The notes beneath the pieces were generated by a model. The model was not told the DNA's origin, ran no database searches, and saw nothing but the letters and a program-made list of their open reading frames with translations. Shown here piece by piece: positions 10,785 through 27,348 of a stretch of DNA of 27,348 nucleotides. Both the position numbers and the translations under genes were made by a program. Each line of letters opens with the position of its first letter. Positions within the stretch are counted from its first letter, which is position 1. Source of the stretch: Bigelowiella natans CCMP2755 (lineage: Eukaryota; Cercozoa; Chlorarachniophyceae); contig ADNK01000410.1 of assembly GCA_000320545.1 (NCBI GenBank), positions 27,501 to 54,848 of the forward strand, given 5' to 3'.

Positions 10785-11806
10785 ATGTGCTGCAGACTTT
10801 TGATTCATTTCTCTACGATTTGTTTGATACAAAGCTTTTCAACGTCACTGGGTCATGTAAATATAGAGCGTGTCCTCGGTAGTCGTAAGAATGTATTTTA
10901 GCTTCGCGCAAAGTACGGAAGCTTCGAAGGAATGCGAGCCTGAGACGTAGCTGGTTGATCTGTAGAAAATTACAAATAGTGAAACACAATAACTACACAC
11001 ATATAAATGGTGGCTTCGCATGCGTGTGCGGATGGTCTAGCTAGTGGTGTGCATTCTAGACTAGCTTGTAGACATCACTAGATCATCATGTTCTAGTGTT
11101 CATGCGTACACCTGCACTACAGCTATCTAGCTATGACTAGTACATGCGCTACTCGAATCTACTAGTCTTGTAGTACTCTAGTGCTGTACCTCCTCATACA
11201 TGCTGCGCTGCTTTGGCAGATCATGCCTGCTAGCGTGGCATGCCGGCTTGCTAGCTTGCATGCTAGCATGCTTTCGATTCTAGCCTTGCTAGACACTAGA
11301 GCATAGCTAGCTTGCATATATGCATTCTAGCATTCTAGTAGTGCCCTATGCTAGCTCTAGCTAGCTACTCCTGCTGTAGTCTAGTAGTGCTAGCTACGCT
11401 ATGTATATATGCGCTAAAGCTGCTAGGCTGCTGGCCTTTATATTGTTTCCAGACGTATATACTAGTATGAAGCTAGCTAGACTAGCTAGCTAGTAGAGAC
11501 GTACACGCGCGCGGTGCATGACTGTGTGCATATTCTCAATGGACATGTAGACAAATCGATCTAACGGGCCTATATCTAGCTGTTGCAAACAAAGGTATGA
11601 AGGCACGCCACTGCTGGCCTAGCTAGACTCGTCTGTGACTAGGAGTGTGTATCCATTTCATGCATGCATTGAAGTGCACGTGCAGCATCAATTGTCTACA
11701 TTGTGTGCATGAGCTAGTGAGGGCCCATGTGTGTTACATAACATTGGAATAGGATGCATGAAACACAACATATCTTTTTTTAACATAATAGAATATATTT
11801 ATGTCA
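10785..11806. other. Tail-to-tail spacer with very dense CTAG block
   Basis: No gene was found between the stop at 10784 and the kinase stop at 11807. From about 11034 to 11500 I count roughly 30 CTAG tetramers by eye, many as GCTAGC, TCTAGA, ACTAGT or overlapping CTAGCTAG. The block also contains GCATGC and TGCA words. About five more CTAG follow up to 11720. There is no tandem unit or obvious long hairpin: the same short palindromes recur in irregular order. Confidence 0.8.
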
Positions 11807-15031
<3,225 letters not shown>

Positions 15032-15051
15032 GAGTAATTTTTTTGATGCAA

Positions 15052-16005
15052 TCAAATTAGATCCTGGTTCAGTTGAACTTTTCTCTGGCGCCTGAATCGT
15101 TCGGTTTCAGTCAAATTCGCTGGATACACGATCGGAATTGTACCGACCTTATCTTGATAAGGAGAAGACGCTCCACGCCTGCACCATGGACATATGTAAG
15201 TTTTGCAGTGATAAATAAAATAGATTGTTACGGTACTTTCCAGGTGTAATAATCTTTGTAGGAGATCCATGACGGCTTCGAACCCGTTTCAATTCTGACA
15301 CCTAACAACTCGATGTTTTATTTGGACGCCCTAAAAATTTCAGGAAATCCATCACCAATTCTTCCTTTTCCTTTCGCTGAAGCTCAAAGAATTTTCGTAG
15401 CTTCTTCACAGATCTGTGTGACCGATACCTTCTTCAGAAATATGTTTTCAATTCAATATATTGTCGACATACGTTGTCTTGACTGGCCGGGGTGTTGGTG
15501 CGAAAGGCATCTCATTTCCTGGAGATCTCGGAATTTGGATTCCTGTTCCCTCTTTGTTTTCAAGCTGAGTATCGAGATGTTACTGTTCTCAATCTCCGAT
15601 GTGACGAAGCTTATGACGAATTATAGATAGTACCGATTTCGAAAATTTGAAGTTTGTGTGAGTTGAACTTGGAGGGGATACTGGCTGGGAACGAATAGTT
15701 TTCCGGGGGGCTACGGAGAAAAGCTTCGGATTCTGGATTTTCAGCCGCCTTATCCTAATGAAATTTCGTTTAGTATTGCATTTCTGCACAAGAGACCGTA
15801 TGAATATGTTTTTATTACTTCTGAGTAGCGATGTTAAGCTGACTCTGCATCCTCGTTGCGCAGTTGACGCAGTAGATCTCACCTCCCATCCTTCGTCCAC
15901 CCAGAACGCAAGGCTGATTTCAACGAGTTTATGCGGAGCAGTTGATATAATACTGTAAAAAAAGCGGACCTTGCTACAGTAATGGCACTTAGTCTTTCTT
16001 GCCAT
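15052..16005 (-). CDS. CxxC..CxxC putative zinc-ribbon protein of unknown function
   Basis: Seven exons (16005-15970, 15913-15819, 15754-15634, 15564-15473, 15431-15356, 15301-15237, 15178-15052) give 203 residues with all phases closing. The N-terminus has CHYC (7-10) and CVNC (27-30), a CX2C-X16-CX2C arrangement like a small zinc ribbon or half LIM, with an extra Cys at 14 and Gly-rich GGRRMGG between. The middle is Pro/Ser-rich (45-115). Residues about 116-150 form a strongly charged helix with FFELQRKEKEEL. The C-terminus contains ANLTETERFRRQRK. I do not recognise the family; nucleic-acid or protein binding by the ribbon is an inference. The stop lies 20 nt before the kinase start on the same strand. 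Starting ATG is the first one before the Cys pair. A fusion with the kinase gene by alternative splicing is possible. Confidence 0.72.
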
Positions 16006-16419
16006 TTTTCCGTGGTAGATCCTCAGGCCTTCTTTCTTCTTATTCTTATATCAAACCGTCGGATGGGCGACCTTTCTTATCTCATCGCTTCTTAGCTTCT
16101 TTCTGTTCGTTCCTGAGGCGAGAGGAGAGGCACCGAAGAATATCCGAAAATCTCCGAGACGCATACGACCTTCACCTGTTCTTTCTTCCTTTTAATTTGG
16201 GCCGATGACGCATTGAGGAAACGGCATGGACTTAGGACTTCTGACATCTTCGAAATGTTTGACGATTTTACCCAAAAAAGTTCTCCGTTGGTATGGCTGG
16301 AAGAGGTGCAGCAGCGTTGGTAGTTTCGCTGTAATCCCATATCTTGTGTACTACGAGGGTGGCCCTCGTAACAACAGAGCCCTCTCCCCCCCGCTTTGGT
16401 CCTCCTTGCTGGCTCCACA
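16006..16419. promoter_or_regulatory. Head-to-head spacer of the CxxC protein and the two-TM protein genes
   Basis: These 414 nt separate the two start codons. Overlapping open frames occur on both strands, but no exon chain could be tied to either gene with confidence. A 5' exon of the plus-strand gene may end shortly before 16380, where an acceptor ACAG is seen. No CTAG was seen. Confidence 0.42.
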
Positions 16420-16708
16420 ATGCAAGCTAAAACGAATTCTCTGCAGCAGCATAGACCATGCACTAATCAGCACATAGATTCAACGCTGCGGAATGGGCCG
16501 TCAAGTGATAAACACATCGATTTTCTGGGAAAAAATGACAAGGTACTTAACACACGCCCTCTCTCTAATACACACAAACAGACAAACACACACAGACACA
16601 AACACACACACAAAATTTAATACAAATATATACATATACAGAAGAATGTATAACATTTGTGTATGTATGTATGTATTTATGTATGCATGTGTGTACATAC
16701 ATGTGTAT

Positions 16709-16752
<44 letters not shown>

Positions 16753-17332
16753 TTGGTGCGTGTCAGATAGTGATAACTACACTAAACATATTTTTATGAA
16801 AGCGTCCTATGTGAAAATTTGCTAAACTGCATCTCTTTCAGGGTCTGCAACCGAGACTCGTATTAGCAAAATTGGAGAAGATGCTCTGGGGAATTCTGAT
16901 CGCGTTGTTCCTGTCCATCATTGTTCTCGTCATTGTTGCCAGCGTGAGTAGCTAAAAAATCCCCAAACATAAAAGTTTCATTGTCTAAATTATTGTTATT
17001 TTAAAGAGTGGAGCTCCGGTTATGGCACTGATGATTTGTGCAGTACTATCTGGAATGCTTTCAGTGGCATTTTCATGCGTTGCGAACTCAATTGCAGCGC
17101 ATAAGGTATCACAATTCAAAAGATATAAAACGCGCAACTCGATTTTAAGAAATCTCATCTATCTCAGGAAAAATATGAAATTGTGGATGACAATTCGAGT
17201 CAAACAACTTCAAAATCTGAGACGAAAACAGAAATGAAAGCTGTGAAGATTGATCCTCAAAATCCGAGCGTAATTGAAATAAAACAGAAAATTGATGTCG
17301 TTGCACTTGACGGTACGAACGAGGTTGTATAA
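16420..17332 (+). CDS. Two-transmembrane-segment protein of unknown function
   Basis: Four exons (16420-16542, 16842-16943, 17007-17105, 17168-17332) give 162 residues, all junctions phase 0. Residues 1-54 are hydrophilic. TM1 is about 55-74 (MLWGILIALFLSIIVLVIVA), a turn SSGAP follows, and TM2 is about 80-103 (VMALMICAVLSGMLSVAFSC). The C-terminal 55 residues are charged, rich in Lys, Glu and Thr, and probably on the same side as the N-terminus, giving a membrane hairpin. No signal peptide or known domain was recognised. The first exon is open upstream of the ATG to an acceptor near 16379, so an additional 5' exon could exist. The first intron (16543-16841, 299 nt) is long because of repeats; the other two are 62-63 nt. 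Confidence 0.76.
16555..16750. repeat. CA, GTAT and TA microsatellites in intron of the two-TM gene
   Basis: CA-rich (about 16559-16612), GTAT/GTGT-rich (about 16657-16705) and TA (about 16713-16749) tracts together fill most of the first intron. Confidence 0.88.
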
Positions 17333-18396
17333 GTAGCTACCTGAAACTATTTGGAGACAATCAATATTCAGGTGCTAGAAGTTACTGAGATTCATCTAAT
17401 CTCTTCTACAAGTATCGACAACACCGCTGCTAATTTAAATCAACTAGAGGGTGTGGAGTTACACTAGCTGGAAGTGCATTTGTCCCAATATAAATGAAAC
17501 GTTCATTACTCCAAATTAAGTTTTTGTAAATGAACATCGAATTATTCAATTTTAAGAACTATCCTGCGACGAGCACCGGAATTTTACTCTTTTGAAAAGG
17601 GCTACGATGAGTTACAGTTAGACTGCAGATCTATGTTTCAAAACGACTACTATCGACGATCGCATCTTGTGTAAGAATCAGGTGTATGATTATATCATAC
17701 GAAGGAAACATAATTTGACATTTCAACAGAGAGCGGTACATCATTGATATCATGCGATACAAGTAATCTGAAATGATAATGTACGATGACCTAGATGTGT
17801 GTGCTATGGGCGATGCCTCACATCGGGCATATTTAAATATGCAAGCCATGCTAGCATCTCCATCTGCATGTCTGAAGTATCTGGCATGGCAAATATTTTA
17901 CCTCATCGATGGCCTATCCATGTCACGTGTAGCAAAACCGTGATGGTATGGCTTGCAGGCTGCTGAGATTCATCTTCACCTCGACTAATAACGGTGAGGC
18001 ATAAGTCAGACTATCTAGCTAGCTACACTATCTAAGCTATCTAGCTATGCTACAGGCTAGCTAGAGCAGGCCCTCTATCGCTAACCCTGATGAACGTCTA
18101 GTCGTGTTTGGGGATCTAGAATCTAGAGGCTTCGCCAAGCGAACTAGCGAAGTAAGCGCTGCGATGCATACATGAGTCTTTAAACTTTGTTAGCATGCAA
18201 ATTCCGCGTGTCTAGCTACATATGTGTGTCTGTCGTGGTGCCAACGCTCATGTAATGACGAAGGAAGGCGACAGTATATGTAACAGTTTCGACGTACACG
18301 CCCACAAAGAAACATGCAATGCTATGATGTCGAATGATGCGTAAAGTCTACGCACTGGCGCGGTGCAGCGTGTTATATCCTTGCAGCAGCTGCAAT

Positions 18397-18441
<45 letters not shown>

Positions 18442-19078
18442 GGACTGCAGTCGCAAAATTTTCCATGCCTTATGTATATTAGATTGCTTATTGCAAAATC
18501 AATTATCTGTCGCGATATACAATCACTAGCTTCACATACATCTGGAACAACAATGGAACCGGAGATTAACTGGTCAAGAGAAAGAGCAACTTGATCTTCG
18601 AAGACGCGAATCCCATATGGTCAGATCTTTCTTGAAATAACTGAACAGAATTTGGCTTGAAAGCATCATCGGGAGTAAACGTTATACCGGTGCTGATCTT
18701 GCTTTGATTCTGCATTGGTGGTTGGAAATGGCATACTCCGTCTCTTTGGATTATTCGTATTACCGTTCTTCAGGGACAAAAGCTAGTGATGCTGCTGATG
18801 ATGGCTGTTGCTTCTATGCAAAAATGCGAGAGCCTTCGGTATGCTGTAATGTTCCCATCATGATTTTAGCACAAGCCGATAGTTAGCAACCAAAACTGTT
18901 GTGGAAACATAATGTTTCGAATAATTTTCGAAGGAGATCCTGACACACATGATCTAGCAATACGATTCCAGATTTACGCCCCACAACATGAGATCTTATT
19001 CAATTCGACTCATAAGTTCACTTGCTCCTTGACATTGGGGGCAACGTACTTGAGATTTTATTTCCTGCATATCCAAAA
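17333..19078. other. Tail-to-tail spacer with CTAG block and GT microsatellite (two-TM/UPF3)
   Basis: No gene was recognised in these 1.7 kb. Between about 17780 and 18230 CTAG words cluster (TCTAGCTAGCTA, GCTAGCTAGAG, TCTAGAATCTAGA), with roughly 17-18 CTAG in the whole spacer by eye. A GT tract lies at about 18400-18437, the only clear intergenic microsatellite in the window. The part from 18450 to 19078 is ordinary sequence; a minus-strand stretch ending at 18996 with the motif RCPQCQGASE could be an extra 3' exon of UPF3. Confidence 0.6.
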
Positions 19079-20603
19079 TCAAGATTGCATCGTGTAGACC
19101 GTTCTGCTCTTTCCATTGAAGGACATATCCGATTTATATGAGCCAATACCGCCATCACTAGAATCGCTTAAAGTTGCTGGTGCTCTATTCCAGGTACTCT
19201 GTCCCGTTTCTGCGTTGTTTTTGTCCCCTTTTTCCTCTCGTCTTTTCTCTCTTTTTTGTTTTCGTTCGTTCTCTCTTTATGATTTTCACAGCTCCGTTAG
19301 TGACCATGTCACCATTAGTACCATTGCCCCCACCTGCCTTACTACTTTGCTGCTGGGCTTTCCTAGATTTTTTAGACTGCTTGTATTTGCTTGACCTGTT
19401 GCCCTTGCCTGCTGATGACCTATTATGTACCAAGCTTAATCAGTTACTTTGGTTTTCCTCGTTCTTAAAGTATTACAGAATATATCAGGCTACCAACAAT
19501 TCTATCATTTTTTGGTGGACATAAGGAACATTTCTGGTGTACATCCATGGCACCTTTCACTGAGCTCTGTTTGAGAATGGAGGGTATTCGACTTGTCCCT
19601 TCTTGTTTCTCTTTTCTCCTTCGATCCTTTATTTTCCTTCGCATATCGCTTACTTTTTCCCTGTTTCGAACTTTCCTTAGATATCGAGGAATCAAGATTA
19701 CGATTGTAGCTGGGATCCTTTCGGGAATCACTTCTTCGGGCCATCTTCGATGTACTCTTTGCTGAGAAATTTAGTGTAGAAGAGGTCAAGAAGAATCGCG
19801 CCGTTGAGAAGGGAACCAACCTGATATTTTACTCCCCTTCTTTGCCAGAAAAGCTACTATAGGAGCAATCTCTTCTCCTTCTTGTCCTTTATTCCGTAAG
19901 CGAAAATAACTCAGGAGAAGCAGTTGCCAAAAACTTTCAACAATCTACCATCAGATTGCTTCTTTTCTTCCTCGTTGGTGCCAGGAATTTTTTCTTCGTT
20001 TTCTTCAAAAGACTTAATGTAGTTCAAATAATGGACATCTGTATGTTGTGTAGAGTCAAATCATAGTGAACATTCTTCACACCGATTGTTGTACCTGTGT
20101 CGTATCTTCCTTGCCGGTTATCCTTTGGAAGGTTCTTCCTCGGGATGCTTTGGGATGGAGCATATTCAACTTGGGGCTTGATAACTTTTTCTGTAAATTA
20201 ATTTGGAAACTTACTACTATCTATCTCCCATCTAAGAATAGTAATTCGATCAGACCATTAAAAACAAAATTCCCGGCTTGCACGAAAGAGACGATATCGA
20301 AGATGTCGGATGGATTGGGGAAATAAAGATATGCTAATCCAGGCCGATTCCGAGATGGGAATATACTTCATCAAACACAGATAGTCACGTAAGATTAACA
20401 GATTCACTACAACACAGCCATACGATGGTAAGCACGTACCTCGACTTTCCCGGCCTGAAGTAGGACCAGGAGTACTTTTTCTCAAAGGGTTTCAAGATCG
20501 ATTGGAGCGATTGCAGATCCATCTGTACGGGTAGGTTCCTAATGACAATTTTCTTCTTTGCAGGTCTTGATTTCCTTCCTTCTGCACCATTGCTTCGCCC
20601 CAT
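19079..20603 (-). CDS. UPF3: UPF3 nonsense-mediated mRNA decay factor
   Basis: UPF3 links the exon-junction complex to UPF2 and UPF1 in decay of premature-stop mRNAs. Exons 20603-20440, 20365-20256, 20190-20095, 20038-19949, 19886-19821 and 19761-19554 are well supported; 19419-19322 and 19272-19079 are tentative. Together they total 1026 nt (341 residues) with phases closing. The Upf3 domain spans about 18-145: KKIVIRNLPVQMDLQSL, FEKKYSWSYFRPG, RPGLAYLYFPNPSDI, QVEYAPSQSIPRKN and VHYLNYIKSF. A second conserved-looking piece, EIAPIVAFLAKKGSK, follows. Thereafter the protein is Lys/Arg/Ser-rich, as in other UPF3 tails, which makes the exact splice sites hard to call. Start is the first ATG, 18 residues before the domain. 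Alternative 3' end at 18996. Head-to-head with the gene at 20992. Confidence 0.9.
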
Positions 20604-20991
20604 GCTCCACCGCCTTCGTTGTCAGGCGGCCAACAGCGGTGTAAGAGTTAGGATCGAATAGCAGCTATCCATATGATTTTCGCATTAGTATAGGCATAAC
20701 CTCCCATGCGACATGTATATCCTTCTATAAATATGTTTTTGCTACCGGTAATTTTATCCTATGTTAACAAAAAATACTACGTCGCGAATCACATACGCAA
20801 GCATTTTTAAAGTACGAGACATGAAAGCACGTGCTCTTGTTTAGTGGCAAAATCGGGTACTGACGGGTGTTTGTCTGAGCAGCAAGCAGCAGCAAGCTCG
20901 TTGCCCAAAGAAAATTACATCCTTCCTCCATTATTGAAACTAGTTGTTACTTATCCTCTACCCCTTCCTCTTCTTGAAAGAGGCTGCACAG
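20604..20991. promoter_or_regulatory. Head-to-head spacer of UPF3 and the signal-peptide protein gene
   Basis: The spacer is 388 nt. No coding exon is evident. It holds one CTAG (near 20940). If the longer frame from 20944 were used, the spacer would be 340 nt. Confidence 0.45.
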
Positions 20992-22401
20992 ATGAAATGG
21001 CCCAAACTTCTAATTGTGGTGAGCCTTTTCATCATGGTACAGTGCAGATCTTTCTCCAGCAAAAATTTTCCTTCCTCAAAAATTCCGATGGGAAAGCTAA
21101 ATGCTCCGAAAACAAGGAATCTCCGTATGCACACCAGTAGGAGCAGCAGGACGATGGGCTTTGTCACAAATTTGGAAGAACCAACAAAAAAGAATAGACG
21201 TGGAAGGCCTAAAAATGTTATTATTGACCATGGACGAGATTTTTCATCCACCAGCAGAGCCTACAATATGATTACGGATGATCGTATACGTGAGTTGGAG
21301 CTGAAATTGAGAGAAAAATTGGGAGAAGCTGGAGCTGCATACTATCTTCCTGAAGCATTGGAAACAGAGAGGAAGATATCTTCTAAACCGCTTAATGAGA
21401 GGAATCGAAGGATTATGATTGCAGCTTCAAACAAAAAACGTTCGATACTGAAAGCTTTAGGAATGGAAGTTCCCGTGTTAGGTAGATCCGAGTCAAAGAG
21501 AGGTCCAAGGAAAGTTCAACCAAAACTTGTGGAAGAAGGCCGTCGACGACTGTTGCCGCTCGAGAGAGTTACAGCCAGGCCTTTCACCAACCCTCTCGAG
21601 GACGTTGAACATAAGGTCCTCTACAAACATCAAGGCAAAAAACTGAAAGATAAGGTCCTCTCTGAACTTGGAGCATCATTTTTCCCGGCAGAAAAAATTA
21701 GTGAGCATCAGCTTGAAAATTTAGAGGCAATAATCAAGCAAAGATGTGCAGCTGACATCGCGATGAAGGACATGGCCGTTGTGGATCAAACTTCCAGACA
21801 ACTGAACCTTGCAGTTGAACATTCGAATGACTACATGAAAAACCATAACCTTCTTTACCTTAGAGATATTATGGAAGAAGCTGCGGAGTATCGTAATATT
21901 CTTAAAAGGATCGATTTGTGTCTTCCAAGCACTGAGTCGCTAGTATCTTTAGTGAATCGTTGGAAGTCCGTTACCACAGATGAGAAAGTTTCTGTGGAAA
22001 AATCGCATCAAGATGAACCAGCTTCCACGAATATTCGTTTTAAGGCGGATAGTGTGCTTTTGGTGCCGAGCAGTGAGCCAGTGGCAAAAGAAAGTTCGCC
22101 TATAAGCGATAAAGCCACAAATCGCGGAAAGTTCACGCTTGAATCTGAAAACAAGGAGACCCTTCATCCAAGAAGAAATGTACAACGTAGGAGTATCAAC
22201 ATCCAGAGCAATCGTAAGACCATGAAACAGAAGGTAAAGGTTATAGGATCCAAGCCCAAAAGCACACTCCACTCAGAAGAATTTGGAGGTAAGTTGCATT
22301 CCACTTCGAAGAAAACAAGCACAGATGACACTGCTAATGATTACCTGTTTATAATCTCCGAAGCTCTACTCGAGCAAGAACTAGTCAAGCAGTATGCATA
22401 G
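20992..22401 (+). CDS. Intronless protein with signal peptide, basic leader and GRPK motif, unknown function
   Basis: Predicted 469 residues from the ATG at 20992. The same frame is open to an ATG at 20944, but 20992 gives a proper signal peptide (MKWPKLLIVVSLFIMVQC, 1-18). After it comes a stretch of about 50 residues rich in Ser, Lys and Arg and nearly free of acidic residues. Signal peptide plus basic hydroxylated leader is the form of a bipartite presequence for secondary plastids, so plastid targeting is one reading. NRRGRPKN (68-75) has the core of an AT-hook. The central region (about 95-330) is helical and charged (RIRELELKLREKLGEAGAAY) with YMKNHNLLYLRDIMEEAAEY; the last 140 residues look disordered. 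No family was recognised. A secreted or ER protein is the alternative to a plastid one. The gene has no introns, unlike its neighbours. Confidence 0.85.
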   Translation: MKWPKLLIVVSLFIMVQCRSFSSKNFPSSKIPMGKLNAPKTRNLRMHTSRSSRTMGFVTNLEEPTKKNRRGRPKNVIIDHGRDFSSTSRAYNMITDDRIRELELKLREKLGEAGAAYYLPEALETERKISSKPLNERNRRIMIAASNKKRSILKALGMEVPVLGRSESKRGPRKVQPKLVEEGRRRLLPLERVTARPFTNPLEDVEHKVLYKHQGKKLKDKVLSELGASFFPAEKISEHQLENLEAIIKQRCAADIAMKDMAVVDQTSRQLNLAVEHSNDYMKNHNLLYLRDIMEEAAEYRNILKRIDLCLPSTESLVSLVNRWKSVTTDEKVSVEKSHQDEPASTNIRFKADSVLLVPSSEPVAKESSPISDKATNRGKFTLESENKETLHPRRNVQRRSINIQSNRKTMKQKVKVIGSKPKSTLHSEEFGGKLHSTSKKTSTDDTANDYLFIISEALLEQELVKQYA

Positions 22402-23194
22402 GAACTTTAGTAGACAAAATTCTGTAAAATCTCTCATTTTTGAATGTGCGGTCTTCATGTAAAGATGTATACTATAAGCAAGCATGCAACTTAAATACTT
22501 GGATATCATGATGTCAATTTTTGGATTGCTCGATCTATGGTGCATTCTCACATATCAAGGCAAAAACATGACAAAAGTAAATGTCAGAATTGTTAGATGG
22601 CATCACGCGATGTAATGATTTCTAGCTAGCTAGGATATCTAGATGTGAGAGAAACCTGAATTGTTAATTACTAGCAGCGTTGTCCAGCGTGAATCTGCTG
22701 CTGTGCCATCGTACGCACTACGCACCATCATCATGTTACAACCTAGCAACAGCGATCTAGCGATGCTTACACATGTAGTACCTTGCTACGTACATGCATT
22801 GAAGCGAGCACTACTAGACTAGGGCACTCTTATACTTTGCCAAAGCTAGAACGTCAAACGCGATAAGAAGCACTAGAGCATGCAAAGGCGGTGCATCCGT
22901 GGTTTGCTCGCATGTCTACACACATCGTATATGACAATGCCACTTTTGATCTTTACATGCTCATGCATGAAACACACAGTCGCCGAATCAAACAAATGCA
23001 ATCTAAGCGCCGTACTAGTGTAGCCGCTGCTAGCGCTGCATTGGTGTACAGCTACATTAGGATGACTATGGAAAAATGTAATCTTTTCATTACATCCGTC
23101 GCACACATCGTATCCGCACGCACTTTGTACCATGCAATTTAAATGTCTGGAAAGTTTACTTATTATTCGTTGCTTAACTGCTCAACCATGCAGC
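22402..23194. other. Tail-to-tail spacer with CTAG block (unknown protein/DDX42)
   Basis: No gene was recognised. From about 22620 to 23030 there are about 13 CTAG by eye, starting with CTAGCTAGCTAG near 22623, together with GCATGC and TGCA words. Short open frames on both strands at 22873-23142 lack protein-like character. Confidence 0.68.
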
Positions 23195-27264
<4,070 letters not shown>

Positions 27265-27348
27265 CTGTGATGATGCGATTATTTTTACGTTAGTACCGAC
27301 TGCAGACGACTAAGAAAAGCATACATAGAATGAGGTCCCCCCCCCCCC

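Noticed and set aside
11028-11720. CTAG block as a CRISPR array or transposon end
   Set aside because: There is no regular repeat-spacer spacing, no long inverted repeats, no target-site duplication and no transposase frame.
16092-16463. 123-residue minus-strand frame in the head-to-head spacer
   Set aside because: Overlaps the first exon of the two-TM gene, shows no recognisable motif, and cannot be joined in phase to the CxxC gene.
27338-27348. Poly-C run at the right edge
   Set aside because: Probably a low-complexity contig or window end; nothing further can be read from it.

Overview
This is an intron-rich nuclear genome segment from a eukaryote, most likely a unicellular protist. Coding regions are split into short exons (down to 23 nt). 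Most introns are 50-100 nt with GT..AG ends and loose flanking consensus. There are no tRNA or rRNA genes, transposons or CRISPR arrays. One secreted or organelle-directed protein has a signal peptide followed by a Ser/Lys/Arg-rich stretch, which would suit an alga with a secondary plastid, but the lineage cannot be fixed from this window. I rebuilt spliced genes by hand from reading frames, splice sites, intron phases and family motifs. In every complete spliced model the phases close exactly.

Layout, left to right: a histone-type N-terminal acetyltransferase resembling NAA40 (minus, 2977 to about 242 or beyond); the GID/CTLH ubiquitin-ligase subunit MAEA (plus, 3496-7492, 20 exons); an intronless PP2C phosphatase (minus, 9854-8217); a small signal-peptide and one-TM protein ending in a dilysine ER signal (plus, 10418-10784); a CAMK-like protein kinase of 24 exons (minus, 15031-11807); a CxxC..CxxC protein (minus, 16005-15052) only 20 nt upstream of the kinase; a two-TM protein (plus, 16420-17332); the nonsense-mediated-decay factor UPF3 (minus, 20603 to about 19079); an intronless protein of unknown function with a signal peptide (plus, 20992-22401); and a DDX42-like DEAD-box RNA helicase (minus, 5' end beyond the right edge, stop at 23195).

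Orientation alternates almost perfectly, giving four head-to-head pairs with 388-563 nt between start codons and four tail-to-tail pairs with 0.7-1.7 kb between stop codons. The most unusual signal is that the tail-to-tail spacers carry blocks dense in short self-complementary words, chiefly CTAG, also GCATGC, TGCA, TACGTA and GCGCGC. The head-to-head spacers lack these blocks. The blocks may be a convergent-gene boundary or terminator element; no such system is known to me.

Microsatellites are frequent but almost all lie inside introns: dinucleotides (CA, GA, TA) in the left two thirds and mostly trinucleotides in the helicase gene at the right. The genes do not form one pathway. Two act in RNA metabolism (UPF3, DDX42), two concern protein modification or turnover (NAA40, MAEA) and two are signalling enzymes of opposite sign (kinase, PP2C).
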